Assembly: GCF_014697615.1 (NCBI RefSeq)
Contig: NZ_JACJSD010000012.1
Coordinates: 1-64,000, forward strand
Reading direction: 5' to 3'
DNA from: Nostoc sp. FACHB-280
GTDB taxonomy: Bacteria; Cyanobacteriota; Cyanobacteriia; Cyanobacteriales; Nostocaceae
Length of the DNA: 64,000 bases
The translations under genes were made by a program, and so were the position numbers. Position 1 is the stretch's first letter. Each line of letters begins with the position of its first letter. Below, in pieces: positions 45,001 through 55,000 of the stretch. The notes under the pieces were generated by a model. That model was not told where the DNA came from and ran no database searches. It was given only the letters and a program-made list of their open reading frames with translations.

Positions 45001-47885
45001 AGAATTTATCTCCCCAGAAGGCTACAGTGTTAGGCCCTTGTAAAGTAATTCCCAAGGAATATCCAAATATTAGTTGTAGCCTTGTTGATGTCATGGTATC
45101 GGCTAATCAAACGCCTTTGTCTGCCAAAATTATCGATAAATTAGTAGCAGAATTAACACTAGCACAAACTAACGAAATAGTTGCCTATCGTGGTTCACAC
45201 CGTTGGGTGCAAACTTTCGATACAGTTCCTTTAGAAGAGAGTATTCTTAGCAAGAGCAAGTTAAGAAAAGGTGGCGTTTATTTAATTACTGGTGGACTTG
45301 GAGGTATTGGTTTAGTATTAGCAGAACATTTGGCTAAGACATTGCAAGCTAAGTTGATTTTGGTGAGCAGAAAAGGATTACCAAAACGATCAGAGTGGGA
45401 AGAATGGCTAGAAAATCATGATAGCCAAGATGCTATTAGCCGCCAAATTCAAAAAGTGCGATCGCTGGAAGAATTAGGAGCAGAAATTGAAGTTATTAGT
45501 GCTGATGTAACTGATTTAGCACAAATGCAAGCAGTTATCGAGCAAACATTCCGAAAATTCGGTCAAATTCATGGTGTAATTCATGCGGCTGGTGTTCCTG
45601 GTGGTGGTGTTACCCAACTGAAAACGCGGGATATGGCTGATCGTGTCTTAGCTGCTAAAGTCCAAGGAACGTTAATTTTAGAGGAAGTTTTAAAAGATAT
45701 CAATTTAGATTTCTTGGTTCTTTGTTCTTCCAAAACTTCTATTTTGGGTGAATTTGGCCAGATAGATTATTGTGCAGCCAATGCCTTTTTAGATGCGTAT
45801 GCTCATCGGAATTGTATCAGCGATCGCTCCACAGTATCTATCAGTTGGGACACTTGGCAAGAAGTCGGCTTTGCAGTAGAAACCGTCTTACCAGATAAAC
45901 TGCAACAAGAACGCGCAGAAATTATCAAAAAAGGTATCTTACCAGCAGAAGGTATCGAGGTATTTAATCGCATTCTTGCCAGTAACCTACCTCATATTGT
46001 TGTTTCCACCCAAGATTTACCAGAATTAATTAAGCAAAATAACTCACCCCAATATTTACAAGAACAATTACAGCTTTTAGATGTTAAATCATCTTCCGTT
46101 AATCTTGCTAAAGCTAAACATCCTCGTCCCAATTTAGGTAACGATTACATTCCTCCCGAAACTGAAATTGAGCAAATCCTCGCTGAGATTTGGCAAGAAA
46201 TTCTCGGAATTGACAAAATAGGTATCTACGACAACTTTTTTGAATTAGGTGGAAATTCTATCAATACAATTCAAATTGCGGCTAAAGCGAATCAAGCCGG
46301 GTTGCAATTAACGTCTCAACAATTTTTCCACTACCAAACAATTGCTGAATTAGCTACAGATTTAGCCATTACTCCCACCATTCCAGCCACAGAATCACCG
46401 TCAAATAACGAACCAGATTTAGATAATTCCCAGCAGTCTTTATTGTTGCAAATTCAACGAGTTTGTGATGACCCCAATCTATTAGAAAACGTTGCGGACA
46501 TTTACGAACTCACACCTGTACAAAAAGGAATGTTATTCCACTGTCTGTTTGATAGTGAATTATCTTTATACTTTTTCCAGCATCTCTTTACTATCCGGGG
46601 CAATTTGAATATCGAAGCTTTTAAACAAGCTTGGCAATTAGTAATGGATAGACATCCCGTTTTACGGACTAGGTTCTATTGGGAAGAACTAGAACATCCC
46701 TTACAAATTGTCTATAAACAAGTAGAAGTAACTCTGAATTGCTATGATTGGACTAATCTTAATTCAGCAGAACAGCAAGCACAACTTGACGCTTTTATTG
46801 TAAGCGATCGCCAAAAAAGTTTTGACTTTTCCCAACCATGTTTAATGCGTCATAATTTAATTCGTTTTACCGATGATAAGTATTTATATGTATGGAGTTT
46901 AAATCATCTCATTATTGATGGTTGGGGTGGTTCATTAGTATTCCAAGAGTTTGTCGAAACCTATGGAATACTTTGTCAAGGTAAAGAACCCAGTTTTGCA
47001 CCGACTCGTCCGTTTAAAGACTATATTGATTGGTTACAGCAGCAAGATATAACCAAAGCCGAAAATTTTTGGCGACAAGCATTGCAAGGTATAAAAGCAC
47101 CAACTCCTCTAACTTATATCGAAAAAATTGACAAAATTGAGCCATCTTATAACCAAGAAGTTAGATATAGCGAGGAGATAATTCAACTATCAGCAACAAC
47201 TACACAGGCATTACAATCATTTGCGACTCAACATCGTCTAACCCTAGCAACAATTATCAACGGTATTTGGGCTGTGCTTTTGAGTCGTTATACTTGTTGC
47301 AACAATGTATTGTATGGTTGTACTGTCACTGGTAGACCAGCAGATTTACAGGGAGTAGAATCAATGGTGGGTATGTTTGTTAATACCTTACCCATCCATG
47401 TGAGCATCGATACTGAACAGCTTTTCTTATCATGGCTACAGCGTTTTCAACTGCAATTAGTTGAAGTCCGAGATTATGAATATTCTCAATTAATTGAAAT
47501 TCATAAATGGAGCGAAATTCCCCAAAAACTCGCTTTGTTTGAAAGTATTGTCGTGGTTGAAAACTTTCCCGTCAGCGAATTTATCCGAGATTGGCAAGGC
47601 AATATTGAATTTCAACACAAACAGATATATTACCGCAATAACTATCCTCTAAACTTGGTTGTCTACCCCAACAAAGAGCTATTACTAGCGATTTCCTATG
47701 ATTCTAGAAGATTTGAAACTACTACCATTACTGGTATTCTCCAAGATATTAAAATGCTGCTGCAAGGATTAATAACTAATCCCCATTTCCAAATTAAAAA
47801 CTTACCCTTAGAAACACCAGAACAACAACAAAATTCTACAATTTTAGAACAAGAAATATCATTTGATTGGTCTTCTGCCTCATAA
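42099..47885 (+). CDS. hybrid PKS-NRPS: KS - AT (inactive) - KR - ACP - C
   Basis: The 1928-residue protein adds one polyketide unit to the acyl-Ser chain and hands it to the next amino acid. The KS (about 7-430) is intact: TACSTS, EAHGSGT, NIGHLD. The AT (about 445-740) is not. The catalytic GYSIGEY is MIGQGVGEY near 622 with Ser replaced by Gly. Some 80 residues including HAFH are missing, and the EVGPGQ block is lost. The KR (about 810-1310) has TGGLGGIG and SSK...Y..AN, so a beta-hydroxyl is expected. The ACP (GGNSIN) lies near 1385. The final C domain (about 1460-1910) reads NHLIIDG, with the first His of HHxxxDG changed and the catalytic second His kept. The extender probably comes from the discrete AT at 37145. 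Confidence 0.93.
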   Translation: MSENYELMEGVAIIGMAGRFPGAIDIECFWQNLQAGVESLSLFTDDELIAAGIPAALVNDSNYVKVGGILDNIDLFDAAFFDLNPKEAAITDPQHRLFLECAWSALENAGYDATKCNSRIGVYAGASLNNYLSFDVKNDQLGSGESYQKLIGNDKGFLSTRVSYKLNLTGPSITVQTACSTSLVATTLAYQSLQNYQCDMALAGGVSIRLPQKSGYFYEPGGPLSPDGHCYAFDAKAQGTTVGNGVGVVVLKRVKDAIADGDCIYAVIKGAAINNDGAMKVGYTAPSVDGQAEAIAEAIMLAEVEPESISYIEAHGSGTALGDPIEIAALTKVFRASTQKKNFCAIGSVKTNIGHLDAAAGVAGLIKTALALKHQLIPPSLNFEQPNPEIDFANSPFYVNTKLREWETNATPRRAGVSSLGMGGTNVHLVLEEAPTFPVSSASRPWQLLLLSAKTESALATATQNLSQHLKLNPDINLADVAYTLQVGRKDFNHRRILVCSDFQDAIQKLNQPALQQNITQFQESGTPSVTFIFPGVDALYTDMGKELYETESVFRAHIEKCCLILRPHLELDLRSVIYPNPSEQEIALEKLQQTSLPDSALFVIEYALAQLWMSWGIAPQAMIGQGVGEYVAATLAGVFSLEDALKIVAKSAPQLLEKVQLYPPQIPFISHVSGTWITPTEATNPQYWTEIEADLQPEISELLQDKQQIVLEINLQEPQHSETAFLLNELGRLWMLGIKIDWSSFYANERRYRLPLPTYPFERQRYWLDSPNTQESLESVSHHGIENQRYAIELDSSTSEKYSRKLLEKKPNIAEWFYIPVWKQSRPLYFAAEELSQQQLNCLVFVDNYGVGSEFVKRLTQQHQNVITVRLGEEFHQLDEQVYCINPQQLGDYDLLLKELQNRDLKLNTIAHFWSVTPKYITLDEQHENLSFYSLLFLSQAIGKQDIWGALKLMVVTSNLYDVTGEENLSPQKATVLGPCKVIPKEYPNISCSLVDVMVSANQTPLSAKIIDKLVAELTLAQTNEIVAYRGSHRWVQTFDTVPLEESILSKSKLRKGGVYLITGGLGGIGLVLAEHLAKTLQAKLILVSRKGLPKRSEWEEWLENHDSQDAISRQIQKVRSLEELGAEIEVISADVTDLAQMQAVIEQTFRKFGQIHGVIHAAGVPGGGVTQLKTRDMADRVLAAKVQGTLILEEVLKDINLDFLVLCSSKTSILGEFGQIDYCAANAFLDAYAHRNCISDRSTVSISWDTWQEVGFAVETVLPDKLQQERAEIIKKGILPAEGIEVFNRILASNLPHIVVSTQDLPELIKQNNSPQYLQEQLQLLDVKSSSVNLAKAKHPRPNLGNDYIPPETEIEQILAEIWQEILGIDKIGIYDNFFELGGNSINTIQIAAKANQAGLQLTSQQFFHYQTIAELATDLAITPTIPATESPSNNEPDLDNSQQSLLLQIQRVCDDPNLLENVADIYELTPVQKGMLFHCLFDSELSLYFFQHLFTIRGNLNIEAFKQAWQLVMDRHPVLRTRFYWEELEHPLQIVYKQVEVTLNCYDWTNLNSAEQQAQLDAFIVSDRQKSFDFSQPCLMRHNLIRFTDDKYLYVWSLNHLIIDGWGGSLVFQEFVETYGILCQGKEPSFAPTRPFKDYIDWLQQQDITKAENFWRQALQGIKAPTPLTYIEKIDKIEPSYNQEVRYSEEIIQLSATTTQALQSFATQHRLTLATIINGIWAVLLSRYTCCNNVLYGCTVTGRPADLQGVESMVGMFVNTLPIHVSIDTEQLFLSWLQRFQLQLVEVRDYEYSQLIEIHKWSEIPQKLALFESIVVVENFPVSEFIRDWQGNIEFQHKQIYYRNNYPLNLVVYPNKELLLAISYDSRRFETTTITGILQDIKMLLQGLITNPHFQIKNLPLETPEQQQNSTILEQEISFDWSSAS

Positions 47886-47962
47886 GTCATTTGCGAAAAT
47901 CTTGATTACTTAACATTTCTCGTGATTCTGTGGTTTTTTAACTCCTACACGGATTTCCATAT

Positions 47963-49219
47963 ATGAATACATTTGAAAAATGTGAATCCAACGTCAGAAG
48001 CTATTGCCGGAATTTCCCTGCTATATTTCATCGAGCGAAAGATTCCATTGTTTATGCTGAATCAGGCGAAGAATATATAGACTTTTTTGCGGGTGCAGGT
48101 GCTTTAAACTATGGACATAATCATGACTATATCAAACAAAAAGTCATTTCATATTTAGATGCTGATGGTATAGCTCATGCTTTAGATATGTACACTTCTG
48201 CCAAAGAGAAGTTTTTATCTAAATTTGATGAGGTAGTCTTAAGCTCTAAAAAACTAGATTATCGCCTGCAATTTTGCGGCCCTACAGGTACAAATGCTGT
48301 AGAAGCAGCTTTAAAATTAGCTAGAAAAGTTAAGCAAAGACCGGGCATATTCTCCTTTATGGGAGCATATCACGGCATGACTTTAGGCAGTCTATCTATT
48401 AGTGGTAATGTAGGAATTCGAGCCGGGGCAATTGGTACAGCAAGTCATGTAACTTTTATGCCTTATCCCTATGGCTTCATGGAAACGTTTGACACTATAG
48501 AATATATCGAAACAGTTTTAAATGATGTTAATTCTGGTATTGAAAAACCAGCAGCAATTATTTTTGAAACAGTGCAAGCTGAAGGTGGTGTAATTGTCGC
48601 ACCTGTTGAGTGGATGCAGCGCCTCCGCAAGTTATGTAATGACCATGATATTTTGTTAATTTGTGACGATATTCAAGTTGGCTGTGGTAGAACGGGGTCT
48701 TTCTTTTCCTTTGAAAGAGCTGATATTGTGCCTGATATGGTGGTTCTATCTAAATCGATTAGTGGCTATGGATTCCCCATGTCACTATTATTAATTAAGC
48801 CTGAATTGGATATCTGGGAACCAGGCGAACATAACGGTACTTTTCGCGGTAATCAATTAGCATTTATTGGAGCAACGGCAGCTTTAGAGTATAGAGAAAG
48901 TAGTAACCTGGAAAAAGATGTTAAAGCTAAAGAACTATATTTAAATAACTTTCTCACTCAAGAAATTGCCGTTATGAGCAACAAAATAGACATTCGTGGC
49001 ATTGGGATGATTTGGGGAATTGATGTCAAGAACTTTGGCGGTAATGATTTTGCTAAAAAAATAACATCCCGTTGTTTTGAACTAGGCTTAATAGTTGAGT
49101 TAGCAGGAAGAAATGATACTGTCATTAAAATTTTGCCACCGTTGGTAATTGATATGGACACCTTACAAAAAGGCTGTGCAATTCTCAAATCCGCTTTTAA
49201 TGATTTAGTCGCTGCATAA
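47963..49219 (+). CDS. EctB-type diaminobutyrate-2-oxoglutarate aminotransferase
   Basis: This 418-residue PLP enzyme is a class III aminotransferase closest in appearance to EctB: RSYCRNFPAIFHRAKDS at the start, DFFAGAGALNYGHNH, QFCGPTGTNAVEAALKLARK, MGAYHGMTLGSLSISGN, CDDIQVGCGRTGSFFSFE, and the PLP lysine in VVLSKSISGYGFPMS. EctB turns aspartate semialdehyde into L-2,4-diaminobutyrate with glutamate. No ectA or ectC is nearby, so the Dab is not for ectoine. It most likely feeds the NRPS module encoded 37 bp downstream, whose adenylation pocket looks Dab-like. An alternative is amination of an aldehyde in the polyketide part. Confidence 0.9.
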   Translation: MNTFEKCESNVRSYCRNFPAIFHRAKDSIVYAESGEEYIDFFAGAGALNYGHNHDYIKQKVISYLDADGIAHALDMYTSAKEKFLSKFDEVVLSSKKLDYRLQFCGPTGTNAVEAALKLARKVKQRPGIFSFMGAYHGMTLGSLSISGNVGIRAGAIGTASHVTFMPYPYGFMETFDTIEYIETVLNDVNSGIEKPAAIIFETVQAEGGVIVAPVEWMQRLRKLCNDHDILLICDDIQVGCGRTGSFFSFERADIVPDMVVLSKSISGYGFPMSLLLIKPELDIWEPGEHNGTFRGNQLAFIGATAALEYRESSNLEKDVKAKELYLNNFLTQEIAVMSNKIDIRGIGMIWGIDVKNFGGNDFAKKITSRCFELGLIVELAGRNDTVIKILPPLVIDMDTLQKGCAILKSAFNDLVAA

Positions 49220-49256
49220 ATTGGGAAATTCTTTAATTAGAGTGAGGAAGTAAATT

Positions 49257-52016
49257 ATGATTGCCAATAAAACGCAAAATAACTTGACTGCTGAAAATTT
49301 ATTTCCTCAGAAAATTTACTGGTTGAATCAACTTGCTGGCGAATTACCTGAAACTAATTTGATTGCAGATTATGTCAGACCCGCAATCTATGAAGGTACA
49401 AAAAAGACGGTAAGCTTTGTTATACCCAGTGAGTTATCACAAAAAATTATTAAATTTACCAATAATTCTCATTTTGCTCTTTACTTAGTACTGTTAGCAG
49501 GATTAATTATTTTTCTAGGAAAATATAATAATACTAATGATGTGATAGTTGGCTCGCCAATTTATCAACCAGCCAAAAAGATTGAGAATTTACCCACCAA
49601 AGTCATTCCTCTGCGGTTTAATGTTGATCATCAACTAACTTTTAAAGATTTACTAGTCCAAGTTAAAGAAATAGCACTCAATGGCTATACACATCAAAAC
49701 TATGCTTTTGATGAATTGATGGAATTATTAGATTTACCGCATACTCAGAATCGCTGTCCTATTTTTGACGTAGTAGCGTTATTAGAGAATATACATTGTT
49801 TAGCAGATGTCAAATCACTCAAGAATGATTTAACTTTTGCTTTTAAAGTTAATGGTAATTTAATTACTGGCAATATCTACTATAACGATTTGTTATTTAC
49901 AGAAGAAAGTATTCAAGTTATTATTAAATATTACATTAATATTTTAGATGCTGTTCTCAATAATTGTTTAATTCGAGTTTCTAAAATTACCATTTTAAGT
50001 GCAGGCGATCGCACCAATTTATTAACAACATTTAACGACAATACCAAACTATATCCCATTAATCAAACCATAGATCAATTATTTGCCAAACAAGTAGAAC
50101 AAACACCAAACAAAATTGCTGCCGTTTTTGGTAATACTCGATTAACTTACCAACAATTAAACGCTAAAGCTAATCAATTAGCCATATTGTTAGCAAAATT
50201 AGGAGTCCAAACAGGTGATTTTGTTAGCATTATTAAAGAGCGGGATATTAATTTTCTTATCGGCATACTAGCTATACACAAAATTGGCGGTGTTTATGTC
50301 CCTATAGATAGCACATATCCACCAGATAGAATCAAATACATGATATCTAATAGCGCCGCTAGAATTTTATTAACAGATGCTGCGTATTTAGATATTTTAG
50401 TTGCTTCTCAAGAGCATTGCCTGTCTTTAGAATGTTTAATTTGTTTAGATATTAAATCCGATAAGCAAGTATTAGCCGCAACTCATACTATCAACATTTA
50501 CGATGAACTGGATTTTGGTAACTTACCTCTCGAAGATTTAGAGGTCAAGCACCAAGGAACTGATCCAGCTTATATGATTTATACCTCTGGTTCCACCGGG
50601 CTACCCAAGGGAGTAATTATTAGACATGGTAGCGCCATCAACCATATCTATGGTGAATTTGACGCTTTGAGTTTGGATGAAAATTTTGCTTTTCTGCAAA
50701 CTGCTCCCGCCTCATCTGATATTTCCGTTTGGCAATTTTTAGCGCCTATTTTAATTGGTGGTAAAACCGTCATTATCGATACTGAGACCATTTGTAATCC
50801 CGCAAAACTATTCCAAATTATTCAAACAGAAAAAATTACTATTGTTGAATTAGTCCCAGTTATTCTATCAAGTTTATTAGATTACATTGCTCAACTACCC
50901 TCAGATGCAAGATTATTACCTTATTTGCAATGGATGATGGTGACAGGCGAATCTGTTTCCGTGGAACTAATCAACAAATGGCTGAGGATGTACCCGGAAA
51001 TTAAGGTAGTTAATGCTTATGGCCCCAGTGAGGCGGCTGATGATATTACTCAGTTTATCGTTGATCAACCTTTACCAGAAAATCAACGTACTGTTCCCAT
51101 TGGTAAACCATTAGCTAACTTAAATATCTATATTCTTGATCCTCAAATGCAACTCGTACCTATTGGATTTCCCGGTGAAATTTGTGTGTCTGGATATGGG
51201 GTGGCTGAGGGATATTGGCAGAATGAAGAAATGACAAAAGCCAATTTTGTACTTAATCCATTTGCGACTAATGCTAAACCCCTACCAGGAATAGATAAGG
51301 ATTTAATTTATAAAACTGGGGATTTAGGGAGGTGGCTACCTAATGGAAATATTGAATTTCTCGGACGTATTGATCATCAGGTAAAAATTCGAGGTTTCCG
51401 CATTGAATTGGGAGAAATTGAAGCTCTGATCAGCCAACATTCTGCTGTTAAAGAAACTGTAGTGATTGTGCAAGAGATAAATCCCGATGATAAACGTTTA
51501 GTTGCTTATATTGTGCTGGATTTTGAGTTTCATCAAGATGATAAAGCCACTAGCAAAGTCATCCTAGAATTACGCAACTTACTCCAAGAAAGACTACCAG
51601 AATATATGGTACCTGCGGCAATTTTACCTCTGGAAGCAATACCATTGACTCCCAGTGGAAAAATCGACCGACGGGCATTACCTGTAGCTAATTTCCAAAA
51701 TGAAGCAGTTAGTTTTGTTGCACCCCGTACCCCCGCCGAGGAAATAGTTGCTGATATTTGGATGCAGATATTAAAGCGTGAACAGATAGGGATTCACGAT
51801 AACTTCTTTGATTTGGGTGGACATTCTTTATTAGCGACTCAAGTTATTTCTCGGTTACGAGAAGCATTTAAAGTAGAGTTACCTTTACGCAGTTTATTTG
51901 AAGCGCCTACAGTCGCGCAATTAGTCGAGCGAATCGAGAAGATACTGACAGTTCAACAATTACAGTTAATTTCTCTCGATGCGAACGATTTAGAGCGGGA
52001 GGAGATAGAAATATGA
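49257..52016 (+). CDS. NRPS module: partial C - A(Dab-like) - PCP
   Basis: Of this 919-residue protein, residues about 15-245 match only the C-terminal lobe of a condensation domain (IYWLNQLAGELPE...; VIVGSP, NGYTHQNYAFDELMELL). The lobe with HHxxxDG is absent, and the full C domain is at the end of the preceding PKS. The A domain (about 265-780, YTSGSTGLPKG near 441) has pocket residues read by eye as D-I-W-E-M-T-A-D-D-K. This resembles codes I recall for 2,4-diaminobutyrate, and it agrees with the EctB-type gene just upstream. A PCP (DLGGHSLLA, Ser near 855) follows. The acidic tail (LDANDLEREEIEI) suits binding to the docking domain of the next protein, whose ATG overlaps this stop (ATGA). 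Confidence 0.9.
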   Translation: MIANKTQNNLTAENLFPQKIYWLNQLAGELPETNLIADYVRPAIYEGTKKTVSFVIPSELSQKIIKFTNNSHFALYLVLLAGLIIFLGKYNNTNDVIVGSPIYQPAKKIENLPTKVIPLRFNVDHQLTFKDLLVQVKEIALNGYTHQNYAFDELMELLDLPHTQNRCPIFDVVALLENIHCLADVKSLKNDLTFAFKVNGNLITGNIYYNDLLFTEESIQVIIKYYINILDAVLNNCLIRVSKITILSAGDRTNLLTTFNDNTKLYPINQTIDQLFAKQVEQTPNKIAAVFGNTRLTYQQLNAKANQLAILLAKLGVQTGDFVSIIKERDINFLIGILAIHKIGGVYVPIDSTYPPDRIKYMISNSAARILLTDAAYLDILVASQEHCLSLECLICLDIKSDKQVLAATHTINIYDELDFGNLPLEDLEVKHQGTDPAYMIYTSGSTGLPKGVIIRHGSAINHIYGEFDALSLDENFAFLQTAPASSDISVWQFLAPILIGGKTVIIDTETICNPAKLFQIIQTEKITIVELVPVILSSLLDYIAQLPSDARLLPYLQWMMVTGESVSVELINKWLRMYPEIKVVNAYGPSEAADDITQFIVDQPLPENQRTVPIGKPLANLNIYILDPQMQLVPIGFPGEICVSGYGVAEGYWQNEEMTKANFVLNPFATNAKPLPGIDKDLIYKTGDLGRWLPNGNIEFLGRIDHQVKIRGFRIELGEIEALISQHSAVKETVVIVQEINPDDKRLVAYIVLDFEFHQDDKATSKVILELRNLLQERLPEYMVPAAILPLEAIPLTPSGKIDRRALPVANFQNEAVSFVAPRTPAEEIVADIWMQILKREQIGIHDNFFDLGGHSLLATQVISRLREAFKVELPLRSLFEAPTVAQLVERIEKILTVQQLQLISLDANDLEREEIEI

Positions 52017-55000
52017 AAACTATTGCAGAGTTTTTAGCTGAACTTTGTCATCTCGATATTAAGCTGTGGGTTGAAGAAAATCGTCTGCGTTGTAACGCCC
52101 CTAAAGGTGCGCTCACACCAGTAATTAAAGCTGAACTAGCAGAACGCAAAGCCGAAATTATTACTTTTATTGGTAATAATAATTTGGCTTTAAAGTCTGG
52201 AAAATGTCTGATTAATTCTGTTCCTCGCCAGGATAACTTACCCCTATCTTTTGCTCAACAACGACTCTGGTTTATTGACCAATTGCAACCAGGTAGTAAC
52301 GTTTATAATTTATCTGCGGCTATTCAAATTCAAGGCTCGCTCAATGTAAAAGCATTGGAAAATGCTCTCAATGAAATTGTCCGAAGACATGAAATTTTAA
52401 GAACAAGTTTTGCTGTCCATCAAGGACAACCAGTGCAAATTATTAACCAGAATTTGCAGTTTAACTTACCTATAATTAATTTACAAGCATTACCACAGAT
52501 AGAGCGAGAAGCAGAAGTTAAAAAACTGATTCTGCAAGAAACTTCCCAATGTTTTAAATTAGATAAAGCTCCCTTGCTGCGATGTACTCTGTTGCAATTA
52601 GCAAAAACAGAATATGTACTACTTTTTACTGTGCATCACATCATATCTGATGGTTGGTCGATGGGGATACTGATTCAGGAAGTCGCAGCACTTTATCAAG
52701 CTTTTGCTCAAAATCAAGTTTCTCCATTGCTAGAATTACCAATTCAATATGTAGATTTTGCAGTTTGGCAACGTCTATGGTTGCAGGGAGAAGTGCGGGA
52801 AAATCTGCTTAATTATTGGAAGAAACAACTTGGTGGCAATATTCCGATATTGCAATTACCTACAGATTATCCTCGTCCGCCAATTCAGACATTTCGAGGT
52901 AAACGAAAATCATTTGCTTTATCTAATGATTTAACTGAGGCGTTAAAGACACTTAGCCGTCATGAAGATGCAACTCTCTTCATGACTTTGTTAGCAGGGT
53001 TCAAGACACTATTGCATCGCTATAGCAGTCAAGAAGATATTTTAGTTGGTTCTGCGATCGCAAATCGTAACTCACCACAAACTGAACAACTCATTGGTTT
53101 TTTTGTCAATACATTGGTGCTGCGGACTAACTTCACTGGTAATCCCACTTTTAGAGAATTACTGCGACTGGTGCGTGAGACAACTTTAGCGGCTTATGCT
53201 CACCAAGATTTACCTTTTGATTTATTAGTCGAAGAATTGCAGCCACAACGCAATTTGAGTCATCCGCCTCTCTTTCAAGTTATGTTTGTGCTACAAAATG
53301 CTCCTAAGTCTGAATTAGAACTATCAGGTTTAAGTTTGAATTTCTTGGAAAATCAAACACACACAGCCATGTTTGATTTAACCCTGGATATGCGAGAGAC
53401 AGAAGCGGGATTAGTGGGCGCTTTTGAATATAATACTGATTTATTTCATGACACTACTGTTAATCGGATGGTGACACATTTACAAACCTTACTGGAAGGT
53501 ATTGTGACTAACCCAGATTTACGATTATCAGAATTACCATTATTAACAACATCAGAACGTCAGCAGCTTTTATATAAGTGGAATGATCCGCAAATTATAT
53601 ATCCTCAAACACAATGTCTTCATGAGTTATTTCAAGCGCAAGTAGAACGCACGCCGGATGCAGTAGCAGTAGTATTTGAAGATGAGCAGTTGACTTATAG
53701 CGAACTCAACGCCAAAGCTAATCAATTAGCACATTATTTACAAACTTTAGGCATAAAACCAGAAACATTAGTAGGAATTTATGTAGAGCGATCGCTCCAT
53801 ATAGTAATCGGTATCTTGGCTATTCTCAAAGCTGGTGGTGCATATATCCCCCTAGATCCAGCCTATCCACCAGAACGTTTAGCTTTTATCTTGCAAGATG
53901 CTCAAGTGTCAGTACTACTCACTCAGCAGCATTTGATTGAGAATTTGCCGCCACATCAAGCTAATCTTGTTTGTTTAGATACGGATAATAACAGTATAAA
54001 TAAGCAAGACAAAACTAACCCCGCCAGTGAATGTACAACAGCTAACTTAGCTTATATAATCTATACTTCCGGTTCAACAGGGAAACCCAAGGGCGTATTA
54101 GTCAATCACAACAATGTAGCGCGGTTATTTACAGCTACAGAAGCTTGGTATAAATTTAATCAAAATGATGTCTGGACATTATTCCATTCCATCGCCTTTG
54201 ATTTTTCCGTTTGGGAACTCTGGGGCGCTTTGCTGTATGGTGGGAGACTAGTCATAGTACCTTACTGGCTGAGTCGTTCCCCCGAAGACTTTTATAAGTT
54301 GTTGGTCACACAGCAAGTAACAGTACTCAATCAAACACCTTCCGCCTTTACCCAACTTATTCAACTAGAAGCAGCTTGGGGAAATAGCCAACAGCTAAGT
54401 CTGCGATTGGTGATTTTTGGTGGCGAAGCCTTGCAACTGGAGACCTTAAGACCTTGGTTTGAGCGTCATGGAGAGCAACTGCCGCAGTTAGTCAATATGT
54501 ATGGTATTACCGAAACAACCGTCCATGTTAGCTATCGTCCACTCACCAAAGCAGACTTAGAACTCGGATTAGGGAGTGTGATTGGTCGTCCTATTCCTGA
54601 CTTGCAAGTCTATTTATTAGATCGCTATCAGCAACTAGTACCGCTGGGAGTCAAGGGTGAGATGTATGTTGGTGGTGCGGGTGTAGCACGGGGTTATTTA
54701 AATCGACCAGAATTAACAGCCGAAAGATTTATTGACAATCCCTTTAGCGATCGCCCAAACGCACGTCTCTATAAAACTGGTGACTTGGGGCGTTATCTCC
54801 CTAGTGGAGAGATTGAGTATTTGGGACGAATTGACAATCAAGTGAAAATTCGCGGCTTTCGCATTGAATTGGGAGAAATTGAAGCCATCATTAGCCAATA
54901 TCCAGGTGTACGCGAAACCTTGGTATTAGCATTATCTCAACGTCTAGTCGCCTATCTAGTCCCCCAAACTGAGCAAACACTTGCAATTGAGCAACTACGT

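Noticed and set aside
47963-49219. Ectoine biosynthesis operon
   Set aside because: Only the EctB-type gene is present, embedded between NRPS/PKS genes; no ectA or ectC.
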